The notes beneath the pieces are model-generated. The model made no database searches and was not told the DNA's origin. It saw only the letters and a list, made by a program, of their open reading frames with translations. From the NCBI GenBank assembly GCA_963210315.1, contig OY723272.1, forward strand, positions 868,001 to 932,000: a stretch of DNA of 64,000 nucleotides, written 5' to 3'. The stretch is from Rhynchopus euleeides. Taxonomy: Eukaryota > Euglenozoa > Diplonemea > Diplonemida > Diplonemidae. Of this stretch, positions 8,810 through 21,352 are shown one piece after another (the first letter of the stretch is position 1; each line of letters starts with the position of its first letter). The position numbers and the translations under genes are program-made.

Positions 8810-11068
8810 TCACTCCGTCTTCAGGCCACACTCATCGTTGCAGATCTCACAGGTGGACGTCTCGTTGTCATACTCACATTGAGGGCACCAATACGTTTGG
8901 CTGCTGCCGGCAGTCGGGGCAGCCGACACAGTGGTAGGGTCAGGCGTAGGGTCAGGCGAGGCTTTCCCAGGCGGTGACGGGGTGTCCTTGGCTCCCTCAG
9001 CAGGCGGTGGCGGGGTCCCCGCGGATTTATTCGCAGGGCTCGCCCCTCCTCCCTGTGGAGACGACCGTGCTGCCGAAACAGGAGGCGACGGCGCCGAAGC
9101 CGTCGACGGGGAAGGGGGCACAGGAGAAGAAGCCTTAGCCACCTCCACCTGAGGGGAAGGGGACGCCGCCACAGCTCCCGCCGCCGCACCGCCACCGCCC
9201 TTCTTGGCAGGCGTCCCCACCCCCGCCCCCATCGGGGTGCCGCTGCCCGGGCTAGCCGTGCCGGCTGGCGAGGGGGTGGCGGACGGCGCCGCCGCCGCCG
9301 CCGCCTTCGGGGTGGCTGCCCCCCCCGCCACCCCACCGGCGCTGCGCGGGGGCGGCGACGGCGCGGCCTTCGGCACCTCTGCTGGCTTGCTGGGGGATGC
9401 CGATGCGGCGGCAGCAGCAGGACCCTGCTGCTGCTGCTTCGCAGGGGAGTCACGCGCTTCCTCTATCACAATCTGCTCCTGCCGCAGCGGGGGTGTTAAG
9501 GAGCGGGCATGCTGCTGCTGCTGCTGCACGGAGGTGCTCCTCACAGCAGCAGGAGGCGGTGTTGGCAACGCCTGCGGGCTGCGCGCAGCGGCGGGTATAT
9601 CTGCAGACTCGATGCTCCCGATGCTGGCGATCAGCGCCAGCAGGGGTGCGGCTATGTCGTTGGCCTCCGGCACCACCGCCGACAGGGCGGGGGCGGGTGC
9701 TGTGGAGAAGGATGTGTCGGTGACGCGGTGTGCGTTCTCCTCCGCACTCTCCAGCATGCGCAGGATGTTGCTTTTTATCTTCAGCGCGCGGTTGGACAGC
9801 AGCACCGCCTCTGCAGTCCCGATCGCCTCCTTGCAGGTCTGCGAGGCTCGGGTCAGGCCGTTCTCGCTGGTCAGCAGGTTGGCCACAGCAGGTACAGCCT
9901 CCTCATCGATACAGGCGAGCAGCTCCGCCTTCCGCTTCTCAAGCGATCGGAAGACGGTTGCCGTCACAGCGGAGAACACCTCGTTGACGCGCTGCCGTGC
10001 CACCTCCGCTGCCTCCTGCGAGCGCCGCTTGCGCTGCGCAACATCCTTCAGGGTGGTGTCCAGGGTGTGTTTGATGGAGCGGGATGCCTGGATCTTCACC
10101 CGAAGCTCCTCCGTCGCGGCGTGCTCCGCCTCCCCCAGGGTCACGACATGGTGGGTGACGTGGTGCCCTGTGTTGCTCGCCTTGCAGCAGCACATCCTGC
10201 AGACATCCACCTGGCAGTCGTGGCAGTGCAGAATGGCACGCATCGTAGGATGCTCGATACACATCGACGGCGCATAGTTGATATCTATGGCGATGTGCCG
10301 CCTGCCTGTCTTGTTGGCATGCGCCTGGCGGAAGTGCTGCGGGCAGTACAGCGCCTCGCAGTTGCTGCACCATGTGGTGGCCTCCTCTGTGGCACACTCC
10401 TCACACAGCGAGGACGAGTTAGGGGACACCGGGTGTGACGATGCAGAGGTGGCAGCGGCGGGCGGCACCGCCGCGATAGACAGGCTCCGCCCTCCCAGAA
10501 GCGCAGGCTTGACCTGCGGCGTCACATGCGGGGTGACGAACTCAAAGAACCGTGCACCGTCGCCTGCAGAGGCAGAACCAGCTATGGACTGCGCAGTGGT
10601 GGTGGCTGCAGGGAGCTGCGAGCGCAGCGCCTCGTCGTACAGCGCGTCTGCCGCACGGTGGAAAGCGGCGCGGCTGGGGGAAGGCGATGTGTTGGGAGAC
10701 GTGTTGGGTGAGCGGACCGGTGTCGGGACAGAGTGTGGCTGTATCAGCGGTGTGGGCGACTCCGAGAAGCCGCGCATCTGCTCCCTGCAGCTGCGCACCT
10801 TGCAGCCCGCCCCGCAGCAGCTCCATTTCCCGACACCGCCTGCGGGCACCTCCAGCACCTCGTCGTCGACGTATTTAATCCCCTTTACCCGCTTCTTCTT
10901 GACAGGTGTCCTGTCGTGCCGCTTGACGCCCTTCACACAGGGGTGCCCGCAGTCGAGCTGGCGTGCCACCCCGTGGCCCAGCTCTGTCCCTGCACAGCAC
11001 GCACCGCAGCAATGCACGGCACCATAGCCGTCACAGCATTTGCAGCAGTAGAATACGCCTGTGTGCAT
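8810..11068 (-). CDS. Double B-box / coiled-coil / RanBP2 zinc finger protein
   Basis: The ATG at 11068 was chosen because the upstream frame lacks conserved sequence and a CTTTGCAG acceptor-like site lies 29 bases before it. The 752-residue product starts with a Cys-rich segment (residues 8-48, CCKCCDG..HCCGACC). A linker is followed by two B-box zinc fingers: residues 222-258 (CEEC..CSNC..CPQH..H) and 270-306 (CIEH..CHDC..CRMC..HH). A coiled coil runs from about 313-440 (BBC-like). Then comes a long Ala/Pro/Ser-rich low-complexity tail with poly-Q, and finally a RanBP2/NZF-type finger (WCPQC..CEIC). B-box plus coiled coil is TRIM-like, but no RING is visible, so E3 activity is not supported. 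The terminal NZF could bind ubiquitin or RNA. Stop TGA. Confidence 0.8.
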   Translation of the reverse strand: MHTGVFYCCKCCDGYGAVHCCGACCAGTELGHGVARQLDCGHPCVKGVKRHDRTPVKKKRVKGIKYVDDEVLEVPAGGVGKWSCCGAGCKVRSCREQMRGFSESPTPLIQPHSVPTPVRSPNTSPNTSPSPSRAAFHRAADALYDEALRSQLPAATTTAQSIAGSASAGDGARFFEFVTPHVTPQVKPALLGGRSLSIAAVPPAAATSASSHPVSPNSSSLCEECATEEATTWCSNCEALYCPQHFRQAHANKTGRRHIAIDINYAPSMCIEHPTMRAILHCHDCQVDVCRMCCCKASNTGHHVTHHVVTLGEAEHAATEELRVKIQASRSIKHTLDTTLKDVAQRKRRSQEAAEVARQRVNEVFSAVTATVFRSLEKRKAELLACIDEEAVPAVANLLTSENGLTRASQTCKEAIGTAEAVLLSNRALKIKSNILRMLESAEENAHRVTDTSFSTAPAPALSAVVPEANDIAAPLLALIASIGSIESADIPAAARSPQALPTPPPAAVRSTSVQQQQQHARSLTPPLRQEQIVIEEARDSPAKQQQQGPAAAAASASPSKPAEVPKAAPSPPPRSAGGVAGGAATPKAAAAAAPSATPSPAGTASPGSGTPMGAGVGTPAKKGGGGAAAGAVAASPSPQVEVAKASSPVPPSPSTASAPSPPVSAARSSPQGGGASPANKSAGTPPPPAEGAKDTPSPPGKASPDPTPDPTTVSAAPTAGSSQTYWCPQCEYDNETSTCEICNDECGLKTE

Positions 11069-14000
11069 GTTGCCCCAGTGTGGGTGGTGGGCAACACCTG
11101 CAAAGCGAAGGGTGTGTGTGGCGGTGAGGTGTGGCGGTGGGTGTTGACAGGTGGCGCTGGCGTGGGCAGAGGATTCAGGAGGGTGGGGGTTGGTGGTGGG
11201 TGGGACTGTGTGGCTGCCTTCACCAATAACCCGAACCCTGAATGCAACGGCACCAGGCAACACAGCAGACACCCCTCCTTTGCACGTGCGTCTTTTTCTG
11301 GGCATCGGTGGATATTTTTTGCGCATTGCCCCCCACTCCGCCCCTCCCTTCCCCCTTCGCAGGCGAAGACACATGCAAGCCTGGCTGGTGCCGTGAGGGG
11401 CAGCACTGAGCACACGCTCTTGGTGCAATCCCTTCACACGCACACCCACCAAACTACACGCCCAGAGAGGCAATATGCAACGGACGTGCAACTGAATGCA
11501 GCTCTTTAGAATGCCGACATGGGTTGGGTAGAGAAAGAGACAGTGAGAGAGAACTTGTTCTGTACGTGGTCGTGAGGCCAGTGCAGTCGGTGCTTGCGGG
11601 CGGGAAGGGGGCAGGGGGGCAACACCCGCATGTGGCCCCCTACAGCAGCACGATTTGCGTGTGCAGTGTTGTGTGTGATTTCTGTGACGCGCAAAACAAG
11701 TTCTCGAAGCAACGCTCCGCTATTGCCCCCAAGAGAGAAACCAAACAATGATTTCCCTCGTTGGCGCTTGCGTCACCTGGAGCTTCAGAGCACACCAGCG
11801 GCACTCTCGAGAGAATGATTGGCCAGTCGCAGAAATCACACCAGAACCCCGACTGCAGTGCCATGTGAGGGAAGAAGGGTGGAAGATATAATATTTCACT
11901 GCATGGCATGTTCGAAGGCCTGAGCTTATTTCGAACTGGTGGATACACGCACCACAAGCAGACGAGGAGACGGGTGGACGGAGCAGGCACAACTATATAT
12001 GTGCCACTGAGGGGCCTTAGCACGGTGCACGTCCCAAATCACAAATTCGTCTCGGTTCGAGTAGAAGGCTAACAGCTAAAACGGTAGTAAAAAAACTGGG
12101 GAGTAAAAACGATGGAGTGCCTTGGCTCTATGCCGTATTGTGCCAGGGTGAGAATATGTAGGTGTTCGGCTAGCTCATTCCTGCACTTCAGAGCGAAGGC
12201 GCCCGATAAATAAAAAAAATCAATAAAGGCAACACTTCAAGAACTACAAGCAAGGCTGCAAACAGGCGCAGTGCGTAAAAGAAATGGGGCACAAAAATTG
12301 GTACGGCTGAGCCGTGCATTATAGCCAATTTGGGTGAGCATATTGGATCCTGGAAATACATACAGGCTTCAGCCGCACCAATCATGCAGCCCGTTGTTTT
12401 GGAAGAACAATAAAAACAACAACTGGCAAAGTGAATAAAAAACAATACATGTGCTGGCTTTTCCATCGCGTACGTCGGACTGGCAAACAAACGGGATGGC
12501 GGGTTCCCAAAACAGAGACGGCCTTTGATCCACTTGGCTTGAACCGAATCTGGCTCTGATTTTGTGCTGGGCAGCGCTGTTGAAATACACCAACAGAAGA
12601 CCAGAAAGCCGTGAAAGCGAACCACCTCGCAGCTGATCTCACAGAGTGAGAGCAGAGCCCGTTCGACCGGGAAACTCAAATATAATATGCCTTACAGCTG
12701 CTGTAGTCGAGACAGATCCGTCGAGACGGGCGAGATGCCAACACCAACGATACAGGTGGCCGACGACTTAGTGATACGGCTCCCAGTTGCAGAGTCGTGC
12801 AGTTTTACGGGAGGGTGAAACCTTCACCCACACACCTTCTGAGAGGGGGTTGGGCAGGCAAAATATTATTCTGTCAGGAGCGCGGCCAAATATTTCAAGC
12901 CGTCCAACCATGAGCAGTGTGGTTCAGTAATGATTTGTGTTTGCAGGTAAAACGGCACTCACACACCCGTGAAGATTCTTGGAAATTTGACAGCACCGGT
13001 GCCGTGAGGAGCAGGCACATTAACGTGCCCTTCGGCGCCGGCCTTGTTCTGGATTGTTCAGCATCGTTAGGAGCAGCTGGGAATTCCGGCTCGATAGCCT
13101 GTTCGAACCCCTCACAGTGGATGCCACTCAGGACCTATGCCATTGCATCCCCACTCCGCCCCAGAAGCATGGCCTTGCTATCTAGAATCTGATTTCTTTT
13201 AAAAGTTGCTTTGCACAAGCAAATGACGCAGATACAACTGTTTCTCACGGTCACAAAAACCCTGCCACGTGTGAAAAAACACAGCTGGCATCGCTTTTGG
13301 GCGACACAACACAATCTACATTTGTCTTGATTACCATGACTTTGTTCACCCGGGTTTGGCGCACAAAACAACTCATTTTCTTATTCCAGACAGAACCGAA
13401 CTCCCTGAGCATGGTGCATCCCTATGTTCGTGGTATCAGCGCATGCACTTTTTTTTGCAGGCAGAGAGGGGGCAGGGGCAAAGGGCGCGTATGTCATTGA
13501 GGTGACATCAGGCCCACCCCCGACCTACGGCACGCACAGGCGAGCCTTCGGAAAGCTTCCTGCCGCCACCTGAGGCAAGAACAGCCTATCTCCTCTGCTT
13601 GGTGCACCACACACACACTGGCACATCCTGGTTTCTTTATGTCCACTGACACCATTCATTCCTTTTGAACTTTCGGTTGAAACCACACATCATCACTGAC
13701 GAGGAGAGGGATGACCACACATATACTGAAAGGGCTGATATTTTCGCGCAATCCGGTGTGCTTGTACTTGTCATTATGATTTCGGTGGTTTTTTTTGGAT
13801 TTTTTTGCGATTTCCCTGGCATCCTGAGCTGCCCATCGAGGGCGACTCAACTTTTTGCGCACACGGGGTGATGGCCGTTTTCTGCGCTGGTGGATACATG
13901 TGATACGATGTTAGGCAGTGGATTGGGCGAACTTTGTCCCGATACTCGGGCAGAGAGCGCAGGGGGGGTGCTGTAGGGGGTGGGGAGGGGGCAGACAGAG

Positions 14001-17000
14001 ACAACGCCATTGAGCCCCACCTCCGGTGGCTCGTCCCGTTTCCACCCAGCCAGGTGCACACACCTTGCCGTGGTACGACTCACGTTGCTGGGGATACCAC
14101 ACGCAGGCCAAACGAACGACACAGCAGATGCCAGGTGGCACCACTGCAAGGCGGCTCGATCGATCAATGTCGCGAGCCAACAGGCCCATCCCCTGGCTGG
14201 CTTCAAATCGGCCTGGATGCGTCGATGAACCTGCCATCACCACACACCCCTTCTCACGAAGGAAAATAAGCACGCCCGCATGGTTTGCCAGGTCATAAAA
14301 GAGAAAGCCATAAAAAAACATAACATGACAAAGAACTTCTCGAAAAAAACACAAGCCAAAACAAGCAAGCTGCCTACAACTGTTGTTTTTTTTCGTTGAA
14401 AAAAAAACACAGGCCCCGTCTCTCCCACTCTTTGTGTATACCAACTCCCAGGACGACGAAGTGGTGTGAGTGGGGGAGGGGGGGGGGAGGGTGGGTGGAG
14501 AGGGGGGGTTTTGTCGCAAAATCCAACAAAATGGGCGACAGAAGGTTTCCCTCCCAAGCAGGGCTGGCGCTGAACTATCAAAAGAAATGAGGCGATGCGG
14601 TGCGGTGGGGGGGGAGTGCAGGGCTATGCGTGCGCAGAGGTGTTTGCGGGGACAAGAGCAAGAGAAGTAAATCATCGGGGGTTTGGGTTGGGTGGGTGGG
14701 CAATGGGGATGGGTCGCAAACCCGGCTGCGATGGTTTCTCCCACACAACGGCATGTCAGGCAAGCAAGGGATCCAGGCTAGTTTTGAATCTGGCCCGTCG
14801 GGCGACTAGCAAAGTTAGGTCCGGAGGAACTGAAACGGCTAGTGAGCCGAATAGCGGACCCCACTCGCCCAGGCGCCCCCTTGTCTGAGCCATTCCTAAA
14901 AAAACACGCCACCCGCAACAGCGAACCACTGACAATACGGCGGGGGGGGGGGGGTTGCCGTTGCATTCTTGTTTGTTTGATTTTCTTCTGAGATCAGTGC
15001 GGCTCCGCAGTCCCTAAAGAGGGCCTGCAAGCTTCGCTGATGTCTGCCTCATTTTCGTTCTGACTTTACTCACACTGCAAGGTCCAGCTTCAGAGGCTGG
15101 ACGTCGCAGTGCACCTGAAAGAGGGGGGGCTGGAGCTGTGGACTCAGGGTGCCGAGTGAGGAATGTGTAACAGCTTCAGACATCCCATCCCGGTGGGAGT
15201 GGGGGGATAAAAATGACTGCCGCCATAAATTTGAAGTTTATTTTGAGACAGCCTTCAGTGAGTTCAGACAGGAAGAAAATCGGGGAGCTGTGCGGTCAGT
15301 TGTGTACGGGTTGGTGAAATGCTGAAGGGGAGGGTTTTTTGAAATGCTGAAGGGGGGGGGTGGGGAAATGTTGGCAGGTGGGTGAGTGGGTCGTGATGTG
15401 GAGAAAGTTTCGCTGGCAGTATATAAAATCTCCCCCCCCCCCCCCTCTCTCTCTCTCGCATGATTAAAGTGTGATTATCCCTGCCACCGCGACACATTCC
15501 ACTCACGCTGAGAGTGTTGAAAGAAAAACATAGGCAAGAGTCGCACACCCTTTGGCGATGTCAAATAAAAACATTCACTGCCCGCAGTGTGACATTCACA
15601 TATCGCACGTGTGTACGTTGATGTTGCTGCTGTTGTTTTTTGTGTGTGTGTGTGTGTGAGCAAATGCAAGCAAATGCAAGAAATTGCGGGAAAACCCCGT
15701 TCTCTCCAAATGCAAGAGGATGCCCTCACATTTCGAGAGTGGGTTGGAATCCCGCAAATTCGACCCACACAATTAAACGGGTTCTATAGTAGCGTAGGGA
15801 CACACCGAACACATATCTGCTCCTGACGCGATCGTCACTGCCAGGCGACGTAAAGTAGCCCACCGTGGATGCGGGGTCTATGGCTACGACAGGAGGGTCT
15901 CGGAAATTGCAACAGACACCCTGGCACGAAACCCCCTTTCTCCCCCCTGCCTCCCACCTCACCCCGGCACGGCGACCCCCCCGACCCCAGGGGGCGGGCA
16001 GTGTGCTCCTCTGCCCCGTTGTCATCCCGGTGGAAATGGCATGGGACGGCCCTCTGCACCATGCAACTGGGATTTCTAAACAGAATCTCGGATCACTCAC
16101 AGATCACGCACATCAGAAAATTAAAAATGCAAAAAAGAGTCCGGATTTTGTTTGTGCGCACGAGCGGCAGTGTGTTGTGGCCCCTGTGAAGGGCGTTGCT
16201 GTGAATAAGTGGTTTTGTGTTGCTCTCTCAAAACACACTGTACACCGGTGCGCTCCCACTGACTCTTTCGCTATGACAAGCAAGCTTGTTTGGGCAAAAA
16301 AAGGCCGCCGTGGTGGTGGCAGCGGTGGCGGGAGGCCTGGCAAGGGGGGCGACTACGTACGGGAAAGTCGGCACCCCTCACCCCGCTCCCTGAGCTCAGG
16401 GAAAGGGGTTACTTTGAAGGGGCTGAATAGTTGAAATATGTGAAGGGGGGGAAGGGAAGGCCATTAGTGTGCAGCAAACGGCATTGTTAATCGTACGGGA
16501 AAAAGGTGCTGAAACGTGCAGAAAGGGGCATCCATCGTCTGATTCACTATACTTTTTCGTACGATTTTCGTACGACCTTTCTCCCAAAGTCATCCGGACT
16601 TTGCTTTCGCACGAATATACATTGCCGTGACACTGCCTCCCTGGGTGAAACGTTGTTCCCCGGAAAAAAAACCGCCCCCTTCGGGATTTTCTTCAACACA
16701 AATAAGGAGGCAATGCATCGAAAAGAACGCACTCTACGGCACTACATTGCAAAGTAACAACGCGAGAAAAAAAATCACCCATAGAGGGAGGGGTTCAATA
16801 AATATGCATCTAACTCTGCCAGCACAGAACACGGCAAGAGAGGAAAGTAAACCGCAGAGACGACTGCGAAAGGGAAGCTAGTTGAGGCACGTGTCTGTTT
16901 TAGCAAAGGGCAAAGCTGTAAAGGGAGGGGGTGCAGGGGGGAGGGAGGGGAGTTGGGGGTGTTTGGAGGGAAAGGTCCGATCTGTGCACCGCTGGATCGT

Positions 17001-17079
17001 GGAGTGACAGCAAGGTAAAAAAAACATGGAGGACAAGCCCAAAGGGGTGCCGAGCAGGCCTGGGCGGGGAACGAGCCCT
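11069..17079. other. Six-kilobase intergenic region, no gene seen
   Basis: No frame here has a domain or composition that I would defend as coding. The region holds many short homopolymers, a TG repeat near 15640-15658 and AT-rich patches near 12200-12450. It is free of the inverted-repeat elements that crowd the rest of the window, apart from solo sequences resembling family-I ends (AGAGCGAAGGCGCCC at 12190). Confidence 0.4.
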
Positions 17080-17279
17080 TTTTCCAGGTTTTTTGGGTCG
17101 GGGAACCAGGTTTTTTCTAAGAATTTTTACAAGGGATTTTTTGCTCGCCCCCCCACAGTTTCCAGGGGCGTGCCCGTCAGGCGGGACCTTTTCTCTGATT
17201 TCTCTCCGCGTCATCATGTGACAGCTCTCGAGTGATGCCCAGAGATGCTTGCGGCAGAGAGTGCCCCTCATGCGCGTTA

Positions 17280-17369
17280 CAGCTGAAAATGAATGAGGAT
17301 CACCTGGCGCTCGTTCTCATCGGGCAGCTGAAAATGAATGAGGATCACCTGGCGCTCGTTCTCATCGGG
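17280..17369 (+). repeat. 45-bp perfect tandem duplication
   Basis: The units 17280-17324 and 17325-17369 are identical, beginning CAGCTGAAAATGAATGAGG. The length is a multiple of three, so a frame through it repeats QLKMNEDHLALVLIG twice. No larger gene is recognised around it. Confidence 0.9.
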
Positions 17370-17816
17370 GGTTGTGCTCCGCAGGGACTCAATACACCTT
17401 GGCACTCTCGCAGGGCTGGACATGCCAGCAGCTGGAGGACAGTTACAAAGCTGCCACTCCCCGACGCCACCCACCTGCTGGCCCCTTCAGGTCTGAAAGC
17501 CCAAAAGCTCCCGGGGATTTTTGCAGTGGTGCGCACCATATTCAGCGCAGTAGGGTGATCTCTCCGATTTTCCAAAACTGCTGGTTTACTGGTTTGGGGA
17601 ACGGTCGCCAGCAGACCGTTGAAATGCCCGTGTTAGCAAGGCACACTCACGTTTCAGGTAGCGTGTCGCGTGTCACGCATGTCGCGAACGCGGCAAGTGT
17701 ACCTCCCAGGTGGGGAAGCCCGACCTCCTGTCCGATGTCAGTCAGGCTTCGAAGAAGCGCTTCATGGATGCGCTGACCTCCTACGCTGCACTGTACCCGG
17801 GGAAGTGAGATAGATG

Positions 17817-18064
17817 GACGGGCACACGCTACATCGGGGGTCTGGGGGGCGGTGCCCCCCAGCCGCCGGAGGCCACGGTAGCGAACATCTGTTCGTGTGG
17901 GCGTACAGATTCTGTGCGAGTTGGCTGCGTCCTCAGAGGCGACTGGAGTGGTTGGACCCCGACTTGATGGGATTCGAAGGACTTGAGTACGAGACGTACG
18001 CCACAGGGGGGTCTGGGGGGCGTGAGCCCCCCAGCCGCCGGAGGCCACGGTAGTGAACGTCTGG
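17817..18064. repeat. S-type hairpin repeats, two copies
   Basis: The block GGGGGTCTGGGGGGCGTGAG followed by CCCCCCAGCCGCCGGAGGCC and ACGGTAGTGAACGTCTG occurs at 17817-17893 (slightly diverged) and 18006-18064. Between them lies CAGATTCTGTGCGAGTTGG. The same assembly, in the order CAGATTC block then hairpin then GTGAACGTCTG, is at 72-203. The core forms a strong stem. It could be a fragment of a dispersed retroelement or a structured RNA sequence; no function is assigned. Confidence 0.55.
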
Positions 18065-18849
18065 CTCTCCAGTTGGCCAGCAAGGCGAACGGTACGTGGA
18101 ACAGACTTCCCTTCCATCCTTGTGCGCGCCCTGTCGACTGGGGAAAACTTAGAAAAAGTTTTTTCCTCTGCGAAACAACGTTAGAAAAAAATTCCCCTAA
18201 TAAAATTCTTAGAAAAAAACTTTTTTTCCCCTTACAAAAATTCTTAGAAAAAAAGTTCAGAATCCTGAAAGTGGGGAACAAGCCCCCCAGTTAGGAACAG
18301 CCCTGGTGCCGAGAACTGTTTTTTTTTGTTGGAAAGGGCAGACCGTCTCTCCTACTCTTCTGTGCGCATCACCTCCTCTACACGGTCTGATGAGGTGGGC
18401 GCGATGTTCCGGCGAGTGTGTGTGTCGGAGAGAGAGCAGTGCGTCACAACAGATCTAGCAAAAAGAAACAGGTGCAGAACGGGGTTCCCCAACCAACCAA
18501 ACAGCCCAACCCACCCACCCCCCAGTTGGCTGAAGCTGAACTATCTAAACACAGGCAAAAAACCGCGCAGCAACACAGGAGGGAAGGGGGTGCGGGAGGT
18601 GAGGGAAATATGCGAAGCCTTGACCCCCCCCCCCCCCTCCCACAAGACACACGCGTAAATCTTTTTTCTTGTCGGGGAGTGCGGAAACCCCCCGCCCCCC
18701 TGGTCCGCCAAGCACCCCAGGGGGGCGGGGAGGGCGCGGGTATCGCACTCGATACAAAAAAAACCCGCAACTGGCTCTCGCATATATTTTCCCCCTCCAC
18801 ACACATCACGCCCATCCCCTCTCTCTCTCGCGCAGCAGTTATTGTCGTA

Positions 18850-19214
18850 CCTGGGACCCCCCGTGTATAAGTCCCCCCCCCCTTACCCCCGTGTTTAAGT
18901 CCCCCCCTGGGGGTCTGGCAGGGGGGGGACTTAAACACAGGGGGACCTAAACACGGGGGTGGGCTGGTCTGGAGGGTCATCAGGTGGCCCCTAGGCCCTC
19001 CAGGTGCTGTCAGAGTCGAAAAGTGGGGTGCGAAAAGTCCATCCGGACCGGAATTACTCCCCTACGACAGCAGAGGAAGAGGTCTTCTTGGTCTCCACTG
19101 TGCCACCCCCGTGTTTAAGCCCCCCCTGTGTTTAGGTCCGCCCCCCCCGTGTTTAAGTCCCCCCCGGCCGAAAATCGCCTCCAGGGGGGGGACTTAAACA
19201 CGGGGGGTCCCAGG
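18850..19214. mobile_element. Family-B palindromic-word element
   Basis: A 365-bp element with termini CCTGGGACCCCCCGTG and CACGGGGGGTCCCAGG, flanked by TA at 18848-18849 and 19215-19216. Both ends carry arrays of GTGTTTAAGTCCCC and complements; about 130 bp of unique sequence separates them. Its terminal pattern (CCT, three variable bases, ACCCCCCGTG) is the same as that of family A, so A and B are related families with different subterminal words. Confidence 0.85.
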
Positions 19215-19390
19215 TATGCTTTTTTTGATTGTCTGCCACACAAGAAATGCAAAAAAAACCCTCTCGGGCAGCGCCCCTGCGATTGCGCCAAACGGGAGTG
19301 GCGTATGCGGCATGGAATGCAATGGGGATGGGGGTGGTGGTGGTCGCTGGGGGTGGGGGCAAAAAAATATTCGCACACTCAATCGTACTC

Positions 19391-19588
19391 CTTTCGCTAC
19401 AATAAGAGAAACACCCTGCCCAGCAACTGCAACAAGGCAGATCCGGGCTACTTTTCGTTGAGCGCACACTCGTCAAAGGCTGTGAAAGCCCCTGTGAAGT
19501 GGCATGAAGGTGATCCTAAAGAAGCTTCAGTCGTACAATTTCCTTCGTTACTTCGCGACTTCGCTACGCTTCGTCGCTCGTAACTGGT
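19391..19588 (+). repeat. Dispersed ~200-bp repeat R, copy 1
   Basis: Runs from about CGCTACAATAAGAGAAACAC to GCTTCGTCGCTCGTAACTGG and is repeated in the same orientation at 60108-60311 with scattered substitutions and small indels. The 3' end has short inverted symmetry (GTTAC..GTAAC). No TIRs. A SINE-like retroelement is possible, but no clear pol III boxes or tail are seen. Confidence 0.6.
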
Positions 19589-20403
19589 AAGAACGCCCCA
19601 AAAACCCCCCCCCCTCAGTACAACCAGCGCTATGCCTGAGAGACTCGTCGGGGATGACCGACCCCTTGGTCCCCTGAAGGGTGCAAAGATTGAATGGACC
19701 CCTTCCTTTTTGCGCAGTTAAACCACCCCCTGTACCACTCCAAGTTCTTACGGAGTTCATCTCGAATGATTTCAGGAGCATCATGATAATAATCAAAATA
19801 TTGGCTTCTTGCTTGGGGCGTCGTGGAGCCCCAATGCATTTGGGAGCAGCTTTTAAGAAGTGTGGGGTGAGATGGGCCATTCGTTTTCGCAAGTGCGTTG
19901 CCCCGCATGAAATATGCGTTTTGGGCACACACTTGAGTGACAGGCATGACCAGAGATAATCTCTGGAGAGAGAGGGACAAACCTCTCACGGCACAGGGGG
20001 AAGGCGCCGTCCGGTTCCACAACAAACACACAGAACATCAGGGGATTCTTCAGCCTATTAAAATTCTGGATCCCAATCTCTCCACAAAATAAAGGTGGGT
20101 GGGGTATGGAAGCAGCGCCACTGTCACAGCGACGCCACTCCCCTCATGTTTAATTCGTGTCAGGGAAAGGGGCGACATGCAGGGAGGAGGGGGGGGGGGG
20201 GGAGGGGATGATGTATTCGTTAAGACTTAAAATTTCTTCCTGCTAGGCAATGTGCCGCTGAAGCTTGCCCCCACCCCCCACCTCCACAACCACCCCGACT
20301 GCGTGACGAGGGTTGGTTGATTTTTTTATGTGTCTGCTGGAAAGAAACAACAGCCCCGCCCACACCGGCAGCAAACCAAACAACGCTGCCCCCCCCCCCC
20401 CCC
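19589..20403. other. Intergenic, no gene recognised
   Basis: Contains G and C runs, ending in a C-run of about 14 that forms the left flank of element E. No convincing coding or RNA signal. Confidence 0.4.
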
Positions 20404-20405
20404 TA

Positions 20406-21350
20406 GGGCAGTGAAGGCAAAATACGCGTATTTTTCAGAATCCCGATTTTAAAAATACGTTGAACGTTCAAATACGTTGAACGTTCAGCGTATTTGAACG
20501 TTTCTCACATTGCCTACCGTCTGCAGGGGCCACCAGTCACAAACCCACCTTTCCTCAAGCAGAGCAAGGGCGAGTTGGTGGCACCAACGACAACCGTGCG
20601 GAAGACGTCCTTGGAGCACGATTTTACAGCGACTTGCTTCGCGATGCAGTCGACAGCATCCCTTGTCCTTTGCTCCATGAAGCGGGCTGGTGCAGTTGAG
20701 GTGAACCCCTGCAGGTGGGATATCCCATACGGTTCTCCCATGCGGGATATCCCACTGGGTTCTGGCTTAGAGGCGTTCAGCCATTCTCCATCCAGTGGGA
20801 GCATCACGGCACTGTCCGATCGGACACGTAGATACCAGGGACTGAAATGGGAGTTCCCCATATTGCTGTCGACATACGCCGGCTCGAGGTGTTCTCTCTC
20901 AGTCGGGTAAAACCACCCTGTCTCACGACGGTCTAAATCCAGCTCACGTTCGGCCATCCACTTCCTCTACACGACGGACTCCAGCCGGTCGAGTGGGGTA
21001 AAACTGGGAGATAGGTCGAGAGGGGGTTGGTACCCCCGCTTTTCCGGAGTTAGTCAACCCTGAAAAGAGGGGGTACCAACCATTTCCGGGTCCCGCCCCT
21101 TCTCGGACTACAGAACCCCGTTTTCACCGACTTTTCGCCACGCGTGACACTCTCCATCCCACCGGTGTCCCCTTTAGTGCGTGCAGGGGGCCCACCCCCT
21201 ACTGCTAGGGGTGATTTCATGTGTAGAGTGCACTCAGTGGGTGAAAACGCCCAAAAGCCAAAAAAACGTTCAACTTCGACGCATTTTTTTAAAAATACGT
21301 TGAACGTTCAAATACGTTGAACGTTTTTTACGTATTTTCGATCACTGCCC
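20406..21350. mobile_element. Family-E element with direct subterminal arrays
   Basis: A 945-bp element with termini GGGCAGTGA and TCACTGCCC, flanked by TA at 20404-20405 and 21351-21352. The sequence TTTAAAAATACGTTGAACG followed by TTCAAATACGTTGAACGTT occurs at both ends in the same orientation (about 20452-20490 and 21291-21328). The interior holds a minus-strand frame (20514-20957, 147 codons) of unknown nature. It also holds a mini inverted pair, GTGGGATATCCCAT / ATGCGGGATATCCCAC (20715-20755), whose word belongs to family D. The right TA is also the left TA of the next element (N). Confidence 0.8.
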
Positions 21351-21352
21351 TA

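Larger units (their letters stand above)
17095..18262. mobile_element. Probable family-J word element (TTCTAAGAA arms)
   Basis: The left block (17107-17140: TTTTTTCTAAGAATTTTTAC plus AAGGG) is the inverse of a right block (18220-18252: CCCCTTACAAAAATTCTTAG plus AAAAAAA). The right side repeats the word several times from 18150. Outer boundaries are not clear: GGGGAACGAGCCC at 17068 and GGGGAACAAGCCC at 18276 are direct, not inverted. The interior holds a 45-bp tandem duplication and two S-type repeats. No intact ORF. Confidence 0.45.

Noticed and set aside
11506..16881. Numerous 60-190-codon ORFs between 11.5 and 16.9 kb
   Set aside because: No domain, signal or splice-compatible structure; lengths are expected by chance at this GC content.
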